A stretch of 64,000 nucleotides of DNA from CAIUGU01 sp963819685 (GCA_963819685.1 CAWFXI010000009.1:377188-441187), one strand, 5' to 3'. Positions 8,905-19,483 are shown, counted from the stretch's first letter. Translations and numbers: made by a program. The notes: generated by a model from the letters alone, not told the origin.

Positions 8905-11698
8905 TCACAATGGCGATCCGGTCCCTTTCCGCAGCGAAGCGACCCGGGCAGCCTGCTCTTCGAGTTGAGCCAGTTCACTGCTGAACGCGGCAATGCGGTC
9001 CCGTTCCTGGGCAACCACCTCTGGCGGTGCATTCCCCGCAAAATTCGGGTTCGCAAGTTTGGCTTCGCACCGGGCCAGTTCCTGGGCAACCTTCCCCTTG
9101 CGCTTAGCTATACGTCCAAGCTCCGCGTCCACATCGTCGATTAGCTGTTCAAGAGGGACCTTGTAGGTGCGTCCATCGACGATGGCCATGGAGGAGGGGG
9201 GCAATTCGGCGTCTTCGTCCCAAAGCACGAACTCTGCATTGCTTAAGGCATTGACCGTAGCGACACTCGCAGACAGAGATGCGTCATCGACCGGATCTCC
9301 TTTGATCTTGTAAACAACAACCTTGCGGGACTGCGGAACGTCGAGCTGACCGCGAATCTGGCGGGGCGCCAGGACTGCTGCCTTGATGGCAGCAACGGCA
9401 GCGTCCGCCTCCGGATCTGCGGGGAACTCACGATGGACAGGGTAGGACTGCAGCATCACCGTCGGACCGACGCGGCCCGCCAGTCGTGCGACCGACTGCC
9501 AGATTTCCTCAGTGACGAATGGCATCAACGGATGAGCCAGGCGCAGGTAGGCTTCAAGCACCTGCACAAGCGTCTGTCTGGCCCCGCGCTTCTGCGCGTC
9601 AGAATAGTGATCGGACTGCAGGACCGGCTTTGTGAATTCAAGGTACCAGTCGCAGTACTCATACCAGGCGAATTCATACAACGCCTGTGCTGCGAGATCG
9701 AAGCGATAGTCGGCAAAGCGTCCGCGTACTTCCTCGACAGTCGCTCCCAGCCTGGCGCGGATCCAGCGGTCCGTGACCGACAACTCGACGGGGCCGCCAG
9801 TGCCGCAATCCTGGTCCTCGGTGTTCATCAGGACGAAGCGGGCGGCATTCCACAGCTTGTTACAGAAGTTGCGATAGCCTTCGACACGCCCAAGGTCGAA
9901 GCGAATGTCGCGGCCCATGGTAGCGAGCGCTGCAAACGTGAACCGCACTGCATCGGTGCCGTAGGCCGGAATGCCCTGCGGAAACTGCTTGCGCGTTGCC
10001 TTCTCGATACGATCGCGCAAGTGTGGTTGCATCATGCCGCTGGTGCGCTTGGCAACCAGCGCCTCGAGGTCGATGCCATCGATGAGATCGAGCGGGTCGA
10101 TGATGTTGCCCTTCGACTTCGACATCTTGTCGCCGTTCTCGTCACGGATCAGACCCGTGATGTAGACCTCTCTGAACGGAACTTCGCCGGTGAACTTGAG
10201 GCCCATCATGATCATCCGGGCAACCCAGAAGAAGATGATGTCGAATCCCGTGACCAGGACATTGGTCGGATAGAACGTCTTGAGTTCCGGTGTCTGTTGC
10301 GGCCAGCCCAGCGTCGAAAATGGCCATAGAGCCGAGGAGAACCAGGTGTCGAGCACGTCCTCATCCTGGGTGAGAACGACATTCTGTCCGCGCTTGTTGC
10401 GGGCTTCTGCCTGGGCATCCGAGAAGTTGCGAGCCACATACACATTGCCTGCTTCGTCATACCAGGCGGGTACGCGATGTCCCCACCAGAGCTGGCGGCT
10501 GATGCACCAGTCCTGGATGTTGTGCATCCATTGATAGTACGTCTTGCTCCAGTTGTCGGGGACGAAGCGAATGCGACCGTCTTCGACGGCCTTGATGGCC
10601 GGCTCGGCGAGCGGCGCAATTTTCACGTACCACTGGTCTGTCAGCCACGGTTCAAGGACAGCGCCACTGCGGTCGCCTCGCGGCACTTTCAGTGCATGCG
10701 GTTCGATCTTGTCGATCAGTCCCTGCGCTTCGAGCTCTGCGAGCGCACGTTTGCGGGCAACAAACCTGTCCAGGCCACGATAGCCCTCCGGCACCTCATC
10801 GTTCAGTGCGGCGCTCGAGTCAAGGATATTGATCAGCGGCAGCGCGTGCCGCTTGCCGACTTCATAGTCGTTGAAATCGTGTCCGGGAGTGATCTTGACG
10901 CAGCCGGAACCGAACTCGCGTTCCACGTACTCATCGGCGATGACTGGAATCAGCCGGTCGGTGAGCGGCAAGCGAACCTGCCGACCGATGAGGTGGCGAT
11001 AACGTTCATCTTCAGGATGCACGGCCACTGCGGTATCGCCGAACATCGTTTCAGGGCCGCGTCGTGGCGACTACGAGATACCCTGAGTCGTCGGTCAACG
11101 GATAGCGCAGATGCCAGAGATGGCCCTTCTCCTCTTCCGACAGGACTTCGAGATCCGAGAGAGCGGTATGCAGTACCGGATCCCAGTTCACGAGACGCTT
11201 GCCGCGATAGATCAGCCCCTGTTCGAACAGTCCGACAAACACTTCAGTGACGGCTGCGGACAGACCGGCATCCATCGTGAAACGATCGCGCGTCCAGTCA
11301 ACCGAATTGCCGAGGCGCCGCATCTGCCGCGAGATCGTGTCGCCCGACTGTCCCTTCCACTCCCAGACTTTCTCCAGAAAGGCTTCGCGGCCGATATCGC
11401 GGCGATTGGTTCCAGCTGCATTCAGCTGGCGCTCCACCACCATCTGCGTCGCAATGCCGGCATGGTCGGTACCCGGTTGCCAGAGCGTGTTGCTGCCTTC
11501 CATGCGATGGAAGCGGGTGAGGGCGTCCATCAGCGTGTGCTGGAACGCATGGCCCATGTGCAGCGTGCCCGTTACGTTGGGCGGCGGGATCATGATGCAG
11601 TACGACGTACCCTGTCCGGAGGGTGCAAACCATCCGGCGGTTTCCCACTGCTGATACAAGCGCTGTTCGATATCGCGAGGTGAGTACGTTTTATCCAT
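8905..11698 (-). CDS. valS: Valine-tRNA ligase with an in-frame break (+1 shift needed at CCC-TGA)
   Basis: Class I aminoacyl-tRNA synthetase charging tRNA-Val. The first 215 residues carry the HIGH-type motif (PPNVTGTLHMGHAF) and the start of the editing domain, ending VVATTRP then TGA at 11051-11053. Skipping the T at 11053 restores the family sequence (RP-ETMFGDTAVAVHP) and the next 713 residues read without interruption, including GDKMSKSKGN and a C-terminal coiled-coil tRNA-binding arm. The full product would be ~929 aa, the normal size. As written, the gene gives two partial proteins. Either one base was inserted (assembly or real) or the ribosome shifts +1 at CCC-UGA. It lies 31 bases after holC. 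Confidence 0.93.
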
Positions 11699-11729
11699 GA
11701 GTCAAAGTCGCGGGCCGTCGCTCGGCCGA

Positions 11730-12161
11730 TCAAACAGTATGGGATTCGAGGGCCCAGCCGCGTTCGCGATACTGACGGAAGCGTTCACGGGCAATTTGCT
11801 TCCGGACCGGATCGCCATCAATGACCTCCGCGATCTGCTCAAAGTCGGCGGCGTCGGCAGCGATATCGCTGGCAACATTGATGAGCAGCTTGCGATACCC
11901 CTCCGGCGCAGGTTCATGGCCGATGACGGTCGCGATCAACGGGTGTGTCGGGCTCGAGCCCGAGGCGATTTCATGGGGCAGAAATGTCCGGTCACTGAAT
12001 GTCCACAACAGCTCATCCAGTACCTGCGACTCTGCGGACGAGCCGGTGCGCAGATACACGCGAGTGCCGGCTTCGAAGGCCTGTTCCGCCAGGCGACAGG
12101 CATACCGGTGCTGTGCCTGGGTGCCGGTGTCACCGAGCACGTAGAAATCGACTCTTGGCAT
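11730..12161 (-). CDS. holC: DNA polymerase III subunit chi
   Basis: A 143-residue protein matching HolC throughout: N-terminal VDFYVLGDTGTQAQHRYACR, the AGTRVYLRTGS segment, LDELLWTFSDRTFLPHEI, and the PLIATVIGHEP region. Chi links the clamp loader (through psi) to single-stranded DNA-binding protein at the replication fork. The order pepA-holC-valS on one strand with gaps of 11 and 31 bases is the classic gammaproteobacterial arrangement. Nothing unusual is seen. Confidence 0.93.
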   Translation of the reverse strand: MPRVDFYVLGDTGTQAQHRYACRLAEQAFEAGTRVYLRTGSSAESQVLDELLWTFSDRTFLPHEIASGSSPTHPLIATVIGHEPAPEGYRKLLINVASDIAADAADFEQIAEVIDGDPVRKQIARERFRQYRERGWALESHTV

Positions 12162-12172
12162 GCTTCAGGCCA

Positions 12173-13660
12173 TCAACGGTAGTTGAGCAGATAGTCGACC
12201 AGCATCGGCACCGGGCGACCGGTACTCGATTTTTGCGCGCCTGTCAGGTAAGCCGTGCCGGCGATATCGAGGTGAGCCCATTTCAGGCCCTGTGCGAACT
12301 TTGACAGGAAGCAGGCCGCTGTAATGGCACCGCCTTCGCGGCCACCGACATTGGCCATGTCTGCAAAGTTGCTCTTGAGCTGGTCACCATATTCGTCGGC
12401 AATGGGCATGTGCCACGCGCGATCGTCCGCCCGTTTGCCTGCAGCGCCGAGTGCGCCCGCCAGATCATCATCGTTGCTGAACAGGCCGCTGTAGTGTGCG
12501 CCCAGGGCAATGACACAGGCCCCCGTCAGCGTCGCAACGTCAATCACGGTCGCCGGTTTGAAGCGGCGCACATAGGTGATGGCATCACACAGGATCAGAC
12601 GGCCTTCGGCATCGGTATTGAGCACTTCAATGGTCTGACCGGACATGCTCTTGACGATGTCGCCAGGCTTGGTGGCACGTCCGCTCGGCATGTTTTCGCA
12701 GGTGGGAACAATGACGACGAGGTTGACGGGGAGCTTCAGTTCGGCGACGGCTTTCAGAGCCCCGAGGACGCTGGCCGCCCCCGTCATGTCGAACTTCATC
12801 TCGTCCATGCCGGGCGGCTGTTTCAATGAAATGCCGCCCGTGTCGAAGGTGATGCCTTTGCCGACCAACGCGACGGGGGGTTTGCTGCGCGCGGCGCCAC
12901 GGTATTCGATGACGATCAGCTTTGCGGGCTCGTCCGAGCCGGCAGTCACTGACAGAAAGGAACCCATCTTGAGACGGCGGATCTCCGGTTCACCGAATAT
13001 CCGTACCCTTAAGGAACGGTAGCTCCGACCCAGGTCCCGAGCGGCAGCAGCGAGGTACGTTGGAGTGCACACATTGCTCGGCAGATTGGCGAGGTCACGG
13101 GTCAGGCTCATGCCCGCAAAAATCCCCTGGCCATGGTCAAGCCCTCTCTGCGCGGCGGATTTGCCTGTGCGCGTCGAGACGGCAATCCCGAACCGCTGCA
13201 AGGCTGATTTGGGGGGCTTCTTCGACGTTTTCAGATCAGGAATGCGGTAGTGCGCGGCTCCCACGACTTCCGCAGCTGTCCGGCCGCGATAGTAGTCATC
13301 GGTGCCGGCAATGTCTTCCTGCGAGAGATAGCTCACCGCACTGCGTGCGCCAGTACGGCCGACCGCTGCGACTGCAGCTGCGAGCGCGCGGCGATACTGC
13401 TTTCGACCGAAGGCTGAGCGGGCTCCCAACCCCACTATCAGCAGGCGATCGGCAGGTCCACCCTTCGGCTCGGGGAGCACCAGCACTTCGCCGAATTTGC
13501 CCGGAAGGTCGCCACGCTTGTGCAGGCGCTTGAGTCGCCCACCCAGCTTGCGATCGAATTGTTCCGCCGCTTCAGAGAGTTGTCCTTTCTCGAAAATACC
13601 GACGATCGCGCACTCGGTGCGCTCGGCGACTGCAGAACCACTGACTGCAAACAATTCCAT
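12173..13660 (-). CDS. pepA: Cytosol (leucyl) aminopeptidase, M17 family
   Basis: Two-metal aminopeptidase; in enterics PepA is also a DNA-bending cofactor in Xer recombination and carAB control. The M17 signature NTDAEGRLIL and the metal/active-site segment VGKGITFDTGGISLK are complete. I placed the start at 13660 (MELFAVSGSAV) rather than 18 codons upstream: AGGTGGA sits 6 bases before it and homologues begin there, giving 495 residues. First gene of the pepA-holC-valS operon, divergent from lptF with ~200 bases between starts. The N-terminal domain is K/R-rich near residues 40-55, compatible with DNA binding, but that is inference. Confidence 0.94.
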   Translation of the reverse strand: MELFAVSGSAVAERTECAIVGIFEKGQLSEAAEQFDRKLGGRLKRLHKRGDLPGKFGEVLVLPEPKGGPADRLLIVGLGARSAFGRKQYRRALAAAVAAVGRTGARSAVSYLSQEDIAGTDDYYRGRTAAEVVGAAHYRIPDLKTSKKPPKSALQRFGIAVSTRTGKSAAQRGLDHGQGIFAGMSLTRDLANLPSNVCTPTYLAAAARDLGRSYRSLRVRIFGEPEIRRLKMGSFLSVTAGSDEPAKLIVIEYRGAARSKPPVALVGKGITFDTGGISLKQPPGMDEMKFDMTGAASVLGALKAVAELKLPVNLVVIVPTCENMPSGRATKPGDIVKSMSGQTIEVLNTDAEGRLILCDAITYVRRFKPATVIDVATLTGACVIALGAHYSGLFSNDDDLAGALGAAGKRADDRAWHMPIADEYGDQLKSNFADMANVGGREGGAITAACFLSKFAQGLKWAHLDIAGTAYLTGAQKSSTGRPVPMLVDYLLNYR

Positions 13661-13861
13661 CTGAAATCCACCTGCGGGTTGTTCTATGGTCAAAAATCTG
13701 TTTACGGGACCCAAGGGCGTCGCTTAACTTAGCGGCCAACGCCAAGCGATCCGAACCGGCATTTCCCGGTATTGCCGACGAGCACCTGATCGCGGGGCAG
13801 TTTAACCGATTCGCACAGCGGCTAGCTCGCCGTTCGTTCACTGTCACGTTGAGGTTCTGGG

Positions 13862-14953
13862 TTGCTGCGAATACTTGATCGCTATGTCCTGCGCGAAGTG
13901 GTGGTGACCTGGGTTGCTGTCACGGGCGTGCTGCTGGTGATCCTGTTGTTCAATCAGCTGGGCCGAGTGCTGGGACAGGCAGCGGCTGGCGATTTCCCCC
14001 GCAGCACCATCCTCGCGCTGCTGGTGCTCACCTCCCTGCAGAATCTGTCCGTGCTCATTCCCGTAGGGCTGTTTCTGGCCATCATGCTGTCGCTTGGCCG
14101 CCTGTATCAGGAAAGCGAAATGGCAGCCATGCAGGCTTGCGGCTTCGGCCTGGTGCGGCTGTATGTGCCGATAGGCCTGTTCACGCTCGGAATCGTGATT
14201 TTCCTCGCCTGGCTGGCATTCCTGGCAGCTCCCGAAGCCGCTTCACGTGCCCAGCAGATCCGGGCCGAGGCGCTGCGTCAGGCCCAGTTCGGCAGCCTCG
14301 AGCCGGGCCGCTTCCGCAGCTTTCAAGGAGGCGAAATCGTTTTTTACGCCGAGCGGGTGGATGCGAACGGCATTCTCTACAACGTCTTCGTCGAACGGCG
14401 CACCGGCGAGCAGCTCGAGATCATCACGGCAGCGCGCGCTGAACAGCGGGGCGCGGGGGAGGCCGATCAGACTTTCATCCTGTATGACGGCGTACGCTAC
14501 GAGGGCATTCCCGGCACCGGCGAGTTTCGGGTGATCCAGTTCAGTGAAAATGGAATTCCGATCCGCCTGCCCGGGCTGGCGACGGGAACCGGACGTCGCG
14601 AACAGCGGACCACGGCAGATATCTGGAATTCCCGCGAACCCGGTGATCGGGCTGAACTGCATTGGCGGATATCGGTGCCGTTGATGACTTTCATATTGAT
14701 GTTGCTGGCCGTGCCACTCGCCCGATTACGCCCGCGGCAAGGGCGCTACGGCAAAATGGGGCTCGGAATCCTGATTTACTTTGTTTACGCCAATCTGCTG
14801 GCTGCGGCCCGCGTGTGGATCGAGAAAGAAACCATTCCCGCACCGTTTGGCATGTGGTGGGTGCATGCGCTCATGATCGTAGTGGCGTTCTGGCTGCTGT
14901 CGCGGGAATACCCGGGTGGCAGCTGGCTGCCAGCACGGCGGGTGGCCGCATGA
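13862..14953 (+). CDS. lptF: LPS export ABC transporter permease LptF
   Basis: Inner-membrane subunit of the LptB2FGC machine that extracts LPS and passes it to the periplasmic bridge. The family start (LRILDRYVLREVVVTWVAVTG) is read from a TTG codon preceded by GAGG. Three N-terminal helices, a periplasmic beta-jellyroll (about residues 140-260) and three C-terminal helices are visible; 363 residues is the usual length. It overlaps lptG by 4 bases (ATGA). Divergent from pepA, the standard arrangement in this class. Confidence 0.95.
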   Translation: MLRILDRYVLREVVVTWVAVTGVLLVILLFNQLGRVLGQAAAGDFPRSTILALLVLTSLQNLSVLIPVGLFLAIMLSLGRLYQESEMAAMQACGFGLVRLYVPIGLFTLGIVIFLAWLAFLAAPEAASRAQQIRAEALRQAQFGSLEPGRFRSFQGGEIVFYAERVDANGILYNVFVERRTGEQLEIITAARAEQRGAGEADQTFILYDGVRYEGIPGTGEFRVIQFSENGIPIRLPGLATGTGRREQRTTADIWNSREPGDRAELHWRISVPLMTFILMLLAVPLARLRPRQGRYGKMGLGILIYFVYANLLAAARVWIEKETIPAPFGMWWVHALMIVVAFWLLSREYPGGSWLPARRVAA

Positions 14954-16026
14954 TCGTGCTGCCGGTACTCGCCCGTTACGTGATCGGCGCGGTCCTGCGC
15001 TATACGCTGCTGGTCATGCTGGTCCTGTTGATCCTGAGCGGGCTGTATATCTTCATCACCCAGCAGGACGAAATCGGGACCGGCGACTATCAGGTGATCG
15101 ATGCCTTCATGTTCGTGGCGCTTAACTTGCCGCAGAACGCGTTTGAAATCCTGCCCATCGGTGCCCTGATCGGTGCGTTGCTGGGGCTCGGGAATCTGGC
15201 GCGTTCCAGCGAGCTCGTCGTCATGCGCGCCGCCGGCGTATCCGTCGCGCGAATCGCCGCCTGGGTAGGCCTCGCCGGTATCCTGCTGTCCGCTGGAATG
15301 TGGGTGCTCGGCGAATACATTGCTCCCCAGCTGGAGCAGTACGCCCAGCAGCAGAAGACCCTGAAGCGCTTTCAGCAATACAGCCGTGCCGGCAGCGGTG
15401 GTGCGTGGGCCAAGGATGGCGATACGTTCATCTCGGTCCAGCAGCAGTCGGCAGATAACCAGTTTTCAGGGATCTATGTGTTTCACTTCAATGCACAGCG
15501 GCGACTCGAGAAACTCGCACGAGCGAGTACCGCAAACGTCGGTGCCGGCAACGAGTGGGTGCTTGCGAATTACGCCGCATCGGTGTTCACACCGGATGGC
15601 GTCAAGGTACAACGTCAGTCTGCGGCCGTCCTCAATACCAATCTGGCGCCTGAGTTTCTCGGACTGGCATCCGTCAAGCCAGCCCAGCTGTCGAGCCGCG
15701 AGCTGTATGGCTATGTCGGGCACCTCAAGGAAAATGGGCTGGAGTCCGCAGCGTTCGAGACCGCGTTCTGGGCAAGGATTGCAAGAACGGCGGCACTGGT
15801 GATCGTCGTGATGCTGGCAGTGCCATTTGCATTCGGACCGTTGCGATCTTCAGGGGCTGGTGCGCGCACGGTCGTGGGAATCCTGATTGGCGCCGGTTTT
15901 TTCCTGCTGGCGCAAATGCTCGAGAACGGCGGGCGGGTATTTGGCCTCGATCCCATCGTGATTGGCTGGAGCCCGACCGTGCTGCTGGCGCTGACGGCAG
16001 GCATCGCCATCGCCAGAACCCGGTGA
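14950..16026 (+). CDS. lptG: LPS export ABC transporter permease LptG
   Basis: Second permease of the LPS exporter, paralogous to LptF. The start is the ATG overlapping the lptF stop, giving MIVLPVLARYVIGAVLRYTL and 358 residues, the normal size; an upstream in-frame extension runs inside lptF and has no family match. The architecture is three helices, a periplasmic domain (SGGAWAKDGDTFISV, typical of LptG), and three C-terminal helices ending TVLLALTAGIAIARTR. Its stop overlaps the RDD gene start (GTGA), so the three genes are coupled. Confidence 0.95.
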   Translation: MIVLPVLARYVIGAVLRYTLLVMLVLLILSGLYIFITQQDEIGTGDYQVIDAFMFVALNLPQNAFEILPIGALIGALLGLGNLARSSELVVMRAAGVSVARIAAWVGLAGILLSAGMWVLGEYIAPQLEQYAQQQKTLKRFQQYSRAGSGGAWAKDGDTFISVQQQSADNQFSGIYVFHFNAQRRLEKLARASTANVGAGNEWVLANYAASVFTPDGVKVQRQSAAVLNTNLAPEFLGLASVKPAQLSSRELYGYVGHLKENGLESAAFETAFWARIARTAALVIVVMLAVPFAFGPLRSSGAGARTVVGILIGAGFFLLAQMLENGGRVFGLDPIVIGWSPTVLLALTAGIAIARTR

Positions 16027-16490
16027 ATTCGCGCCCGGACATGCCTCACGTGACTGCAGGCCTGCTGCGGCGACTGGGAGCCATGGTTTACGACGCGCTG
16101 CTTGTCATTGCCGTCCTGATGGTTGTGACTGCCTTGTTTCTGCCATTCACCGGCGGCGAAGCGATCACGCCGGCGCAGTCCGGAGCGATCGAATACTTCT
16201 ACAGGCTGGTCATGTTGCTGGTGGTCGTGGGGTTCTTCGCGCTCTTCTGGACCCGGCAAGGGCAGACCCTGGGGATGGCGGCCTGGCGACTCAGGATCGA
16301 ACGACAGGACGGGCAGCGGTTAACCTGGGGAGACGCTTTCAAAAGGCTGGGGGCTGCGTGTCTTTCATGGCTACCGGCGGGGGCGGGATTTCTGTGGATC
16401 CTGATCGACGCGGAACACCTCGCCTGGCACGATCGAATGAGTGGCACCCGATTGGTGGTAGAGCCCAGGAAAAACAAGGGTTTCAAATAG
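16023..16490 (+). CDS. RDD family membrane protein
   Basis: A 155-residue protein with the RDD signature: LLRRLGAMVYDALL at the first helix (Arg, then Asp within the helix), a second helix with FFALFWTRQGQTLGMAAWRLR, and a C-terminal segment containing the final Asp (LIDAEHLAWHDRMSGTRLV). Three membrane helices are predicted. RDD proteins are poorly understood, with some linked to Na+/Li+ tolerance. Translation is coupled to lptG by a GTGA overlap; an ATG 18 bases downstream (16041) is an alternative start. Such genes often follow lptFG in this class. Confidence 0.85.
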   Translation: MNSRPDMPHVTAGLLRRLGAMVYDALLVIAVLMVVTALFLPFTGGEAITPAQSGAIEYFYRLVMLLVVVGFFALFWTRQGQTLGMAAWRLRIERQDGQRLTWGDAFKRLGAACLSWLPAGAGFLWILIDAEHLAWHDRMSGTRLVVEPRKNKGFK

Positions 16491-16492
16491 AG

Positions 16493-17557
16493 CTACGACT
16501 TCAGCCATTTCTCCGCGTCGGGAAACATGCCGTCGTATTTGTAATCAGGAATGCGGAACGCCCAACCGTCCAGCCGCACCTTCAGCCGCTCAGCTTCCTT
16601 ACTTGCCTGTTCGGGTGTCCGCCAGAACGCTTGTCCCGCGTTGTCGTCCGGCTTCTCTTGCGCAAAGCGCGCAGCGAGTTTCGAATCGAAGGACGGTGCG
16701 ACGGTGATCCAGCGTTCGCCATCTTCCACCCAGCCAGTCAAGTCCAGCACGAGGCCGTCAAACATGCGGTAGCTGGCACGCGCAACGGGCGGCCGCGCGG
16801 CCAGCGTCTCGCTGCGTCTCACGTCCTGCATCTCCACGGCGATCAGGGCCGCCGCGATGCCGTTGGCAGCGGCAGGTGTGGCAAGGGACTTGCCGGCAAC
16901 AGCGAAGTCCCGGGCATCGCGGCCGGTCTTCGTCAACACGATCTCTGGTTTTCCCGGCACTCGAATAGCCGCCTGTTGAATCCGTTCGGTGTCGATATGG
17001 ACGACAGCGGTCGAAAGCCATGCGGCTGGAGTGCGATTAAGCTCGAGGCGGTTGACGAGCCACGAAGGGTCTTCTCCAGTCTTGCGGACATAGACTGCTT
17101 CCATCCCTGGCGCTCCCTTGCCGACGATCAGGTCTACCAAAGATTCATTGCCGGCTGCAGTCACTACCAGATGCACTCCCATCGCGTTCGCTGCCCCGAC
17201 ATCTTCCAGCCACAGATCCGGATATCGCGTTGCGTCTGCGGTCTTGGCCTCAATGACACGCAGCTCCGCCAGGTTCTGCAATAGTGCCCCGATCTTGCCT
17301 GTGTCTGCCGGGTAACCCGCTCGCTGGGTGACTGACCAACGCTCACCTTCGCGTACGACTTCGACTGCCAACTGCTCACCCGCCGTGAAAAGCTGCAGCC
17401 GTTCGGCGGATTGCAATTTCGCTGCGAGTTCCGGGTACAGCAGTACGGAAACGAGTCTGTCAGGCCGATCCCGGGTTGGCACCCAGATTGCTGCCGCCAC
17501 CAGCACGAGGACCAAGAGCCCGCCAAGGGTGACTCGTTTGAGCTGAGTAGCAGCCAT
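16493..17557 (-). CDS. DUF4340 domain protein, accessory to gliding-type ABC transporter
   Basis: A 354-residue protein with an N-terminal signal anchor (VTLGGLLVLVLVAAAIWVP) and an extracytoplasmic DUF4340 region made of repeated beta-rich modules (for example GERWSVTQRAGYPADTGKIG and GERWITVAPSF). DUF4340 proteins are regularly encoded after GldG-like proteins in ABC-transporter loci. The start overlaps the stop of the GldG-like gene by one base (TGATG), indicating coupled translation. Last gene of a four-gene minus-strand operon. The transported substrate is unknown. Confidence 0.88.
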   Translation of the reverse strand: MAATQLKRVTLGGLLVLVLVAAAIWVPTRDRPDRLVSVLLYPELAAKLQSAERLQLFTAGEQLAVEVVREGERWSVTQRAGYPADTGKIGALLQNLAELRVIEAKTADATRYPDLWLEDVGAANAMGVHLVVTAAGNESLVDLIVGKGAPGMEAVYVRKTGEDPSWLVNRLELNRTPAAWLSTAVVHIDTERIQQAAIRVPGKPEIVLTKTGRDARDFAVAGKSLATPAAANGIAAALIAVEMQDVRRSETLAARPPVARASYRMFDGLVLDLTGWVEDGERWITVAPSFDSKLAARFAQEKPDDNAGQAFWRTPEQASKEAERLKVRLDGWAFRIPDYKYDGMFPDAEKWLKS

Positions 17558-19473
17558 CAGGTATTGCTGACCTGCGGTCGCAGCGGAACTTCTGTCGCCT
17601 TGCGCTTGCGACGACGCACGACGGCGGCGATCAATACACCCGCCGTCAGCAGCGCAGGTATCAGCACGATGTTGATGATCTTGAGCGTCGTGCCAAGCCG
17701 GTTGATATCAACGTCGAGACTACGCCGGACATCCCGCAGCTCCTTGCGGATGCGGGTTCTCTCTTCCTGAAAGCGCTTCACTTCGGCTTCCTGTTCCGGC
17801 GTCATCACGAGCTCCGTCCTGTCATTGCGTGCGGCCTCGAGTTCGGACAGGTTTCGCTCGGTTTCCTGCAGCTGCAGGTCGAGTTCCTGTTCCTTGGCGC
17901 GCAGTCGCTCATCAGCCTGTTGGCGCAGCTGGTCGACGCGGACAAAGGGCCGGAAGAAACTTTGCCTTCCACGGATGCTGATCAGGTCGGCACTGCCAGT
18001 GAGGTTGTCGAGCGCGTTGGCGATAAAGTCGCCGTTATTTGCCCACGCTACGGCGACACGCTGGCCAAACATGTTTTGTGTGCGCACCCACAGGAGATCC
18101 GACAGCACGTCGGTATCGGCTACTACGATGATGTTGACCGGCGCGGTGCTGGTCTTCAATTGAGGCTCAGCGTCCGCACCGGCGGGCGGGCCGTCGGGGA
18201 AGGCTGACTTGATTTCGCCTTGCACCCTCGCTGCAACCACATAGCGTTCGCCCGTTGCCTTGAAGCCGTCGAGCAATGTCGTGGGATCATCCAGGACGCT
18301 GAAGCGCTCCGCCGGCAGCAGTGCAGCCACCTCACTTGACTGGATCAGAGGCTCGAACGTGGTACCGGCGCCGTCGCGAGGTTGCAGAACCCCGGCAGTC
18401 ATGAAATTGATGCTGTCGAGCCCGGAAGTGATGACGTCGCTGGAATTGAAGTCTTCGCGCGTAAACGCCTGCACGCCCAGATGCCGGACGGGTGGCTGGT
18501 TCGGACGCAATGTGACGCTGAGGGCCTTGCGCGCGTCGCCCAGTACTTCACCGGGGTTGTAGTTGATGCCCCAGGCTGAGAGCAGCGGTTCGAGGTTTGA
18601 GGCGCGTCCCGCACCGGGTTGGCCATCCGGGGACGCCGCATTGTCCTGCTCGGCCTGCGGGTCAACGAGTGCGAGAACCTTGCCGCCTCGCAGAACAAAC
18701 TGGTCGATTGCGTAAAGCGACTGTGGGCCAAGCTGCTTGGGATGCACGAGTAGCAGGACATCGATGTCTTTGGCAATACTGGCAAACCCGGATGTCAGGG
18801 GTTTGACGTCGAAGAGCGCATTCAACTGAGCGATTCCGGCCCACGCCGGCCGGGCAGCGCCAAAAGGGGAGTCCGGTCCACCGTTGACGGGCAGGCTGGA
18901 TACGAGGCCAATGACAGCGCGACGCGGATGTGCCAGTCGATAGATGAGGCTGGCGACATCGTATTCGAGAAACTCTTCCTTCTCAGGCTGAAAGAAGCCG
19001 ATCGTTTCGCGTCCATCGGTCGAGTTGGTACCCGCAAGGCCAAAAAAGAAGGGCTCACCCCGTGGTCCCGCAGGAACGGGGGACAATCCAAACCCGGTGG
19101 CCCGGTCCTCTTCTTCCGAGAATGGCTGCGGATCGATGACGTTGAGGCGCAATTTTCCGGACGACCGCTGTGCCATCTCTTCAAGCAGATCGCGAACCCG
19201 TTCGGCGTAAGACCGCAGCTCCGGAATGTCGCGACTCGCCTGTTCGGAAAAGAAGTAATACAGCGTGATCGGTTCGTCGATACCGGCGAGGATTCCCTGA
19301 GTGCCGGGAGCGATGGAATAGAGGCGGTTCTCCGTCAGATCCAGCCTGATCCCCCGCAGCAGAAAGCTGCTGAGAATCGTCACCGCGACGAACCCGGCTG
19401 CCAGGGCGATCAGTCCTGCTGCTCCCAATGCCCTTCTCGGGCTGGCTCGTGATGCGGATGGCTCAGTTTGCAT
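17557..19473 (-). CDS. GldG-like auxiliary component of ABC transporter
   Basis: A 638-residue protein with an N-terminal membrane helix (~18-40), a large extracytoplasmic domain of the GldG/ABC_transp_aux type (begins NRLYSIAPGTQGILAGIDEPI), a long charged coiled coil (~520-590: KEQELDLQLQETERNLSELE) and a C-terminal helix followed by RRRKRK. The same layout occurs in the 'gliding motility-associated' transporters GldA-GldF-GldG, which outside Bacteroidetes occur in non-gliding bacteria with unknown function. It follows the permease gene by 10 bases and precedes the DUF4340 gene. Confidence 0.9.
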   Translation of the reverse strand: MQTEPSASRASPRRALGAAGLIALAAGFVAVTILSSFLLRGIRLDLTENRLYSIAPGTQGILAGIDEPITLYYFFSEQASRDIPELRSYAERVRDLLEEMAQRSSGKLRLNVIDPQPFSEEEDRATGFGLSPVPAGPRGEPFFFGLAGTNSTDGRETIGFFQPEKEEFLEYDVASLIYRLAHPRRAVIGLVSSLPVNGGPDSPFGAARPAWAGIAQLNALFDVKPLTSGFASIAKDIDVLLLVHPKQLGPQSLYAIDQFVLRGGKVLALVDPQAEQDNAASPDGQPGAGRASNLEPLLSAWGINYNPGEVLGDARKALSVTLRPNQPPVRHLGVQAFTREDFNSSDVITSGLDSINFMTAGVLQPRDGAGTTFEPLIQSSEVAALLPAERFSVLDDPTTLLDGFKATGERYVVAARVQGEIKSAFPDGPPAGADAEPQLKTSTAPVNIIVVADTDVLSDLLWVRTQNMFGQRVAVAWANNGDFIANALDNLTGSADLISIRGRQSFFRPFVRVDQLRQQADERLRAKEQELDLQLQETERNLSELEAARNDRTELVMTPEQEAEVKRFQEERTRIRKELRDVRRSLDVDINRLGTTLKIINIVLIPALLTAGVLIAAVVRRRKRKATEVPLRPQVSNT

Positions 19474-19483
19474 GGCAGCTACT

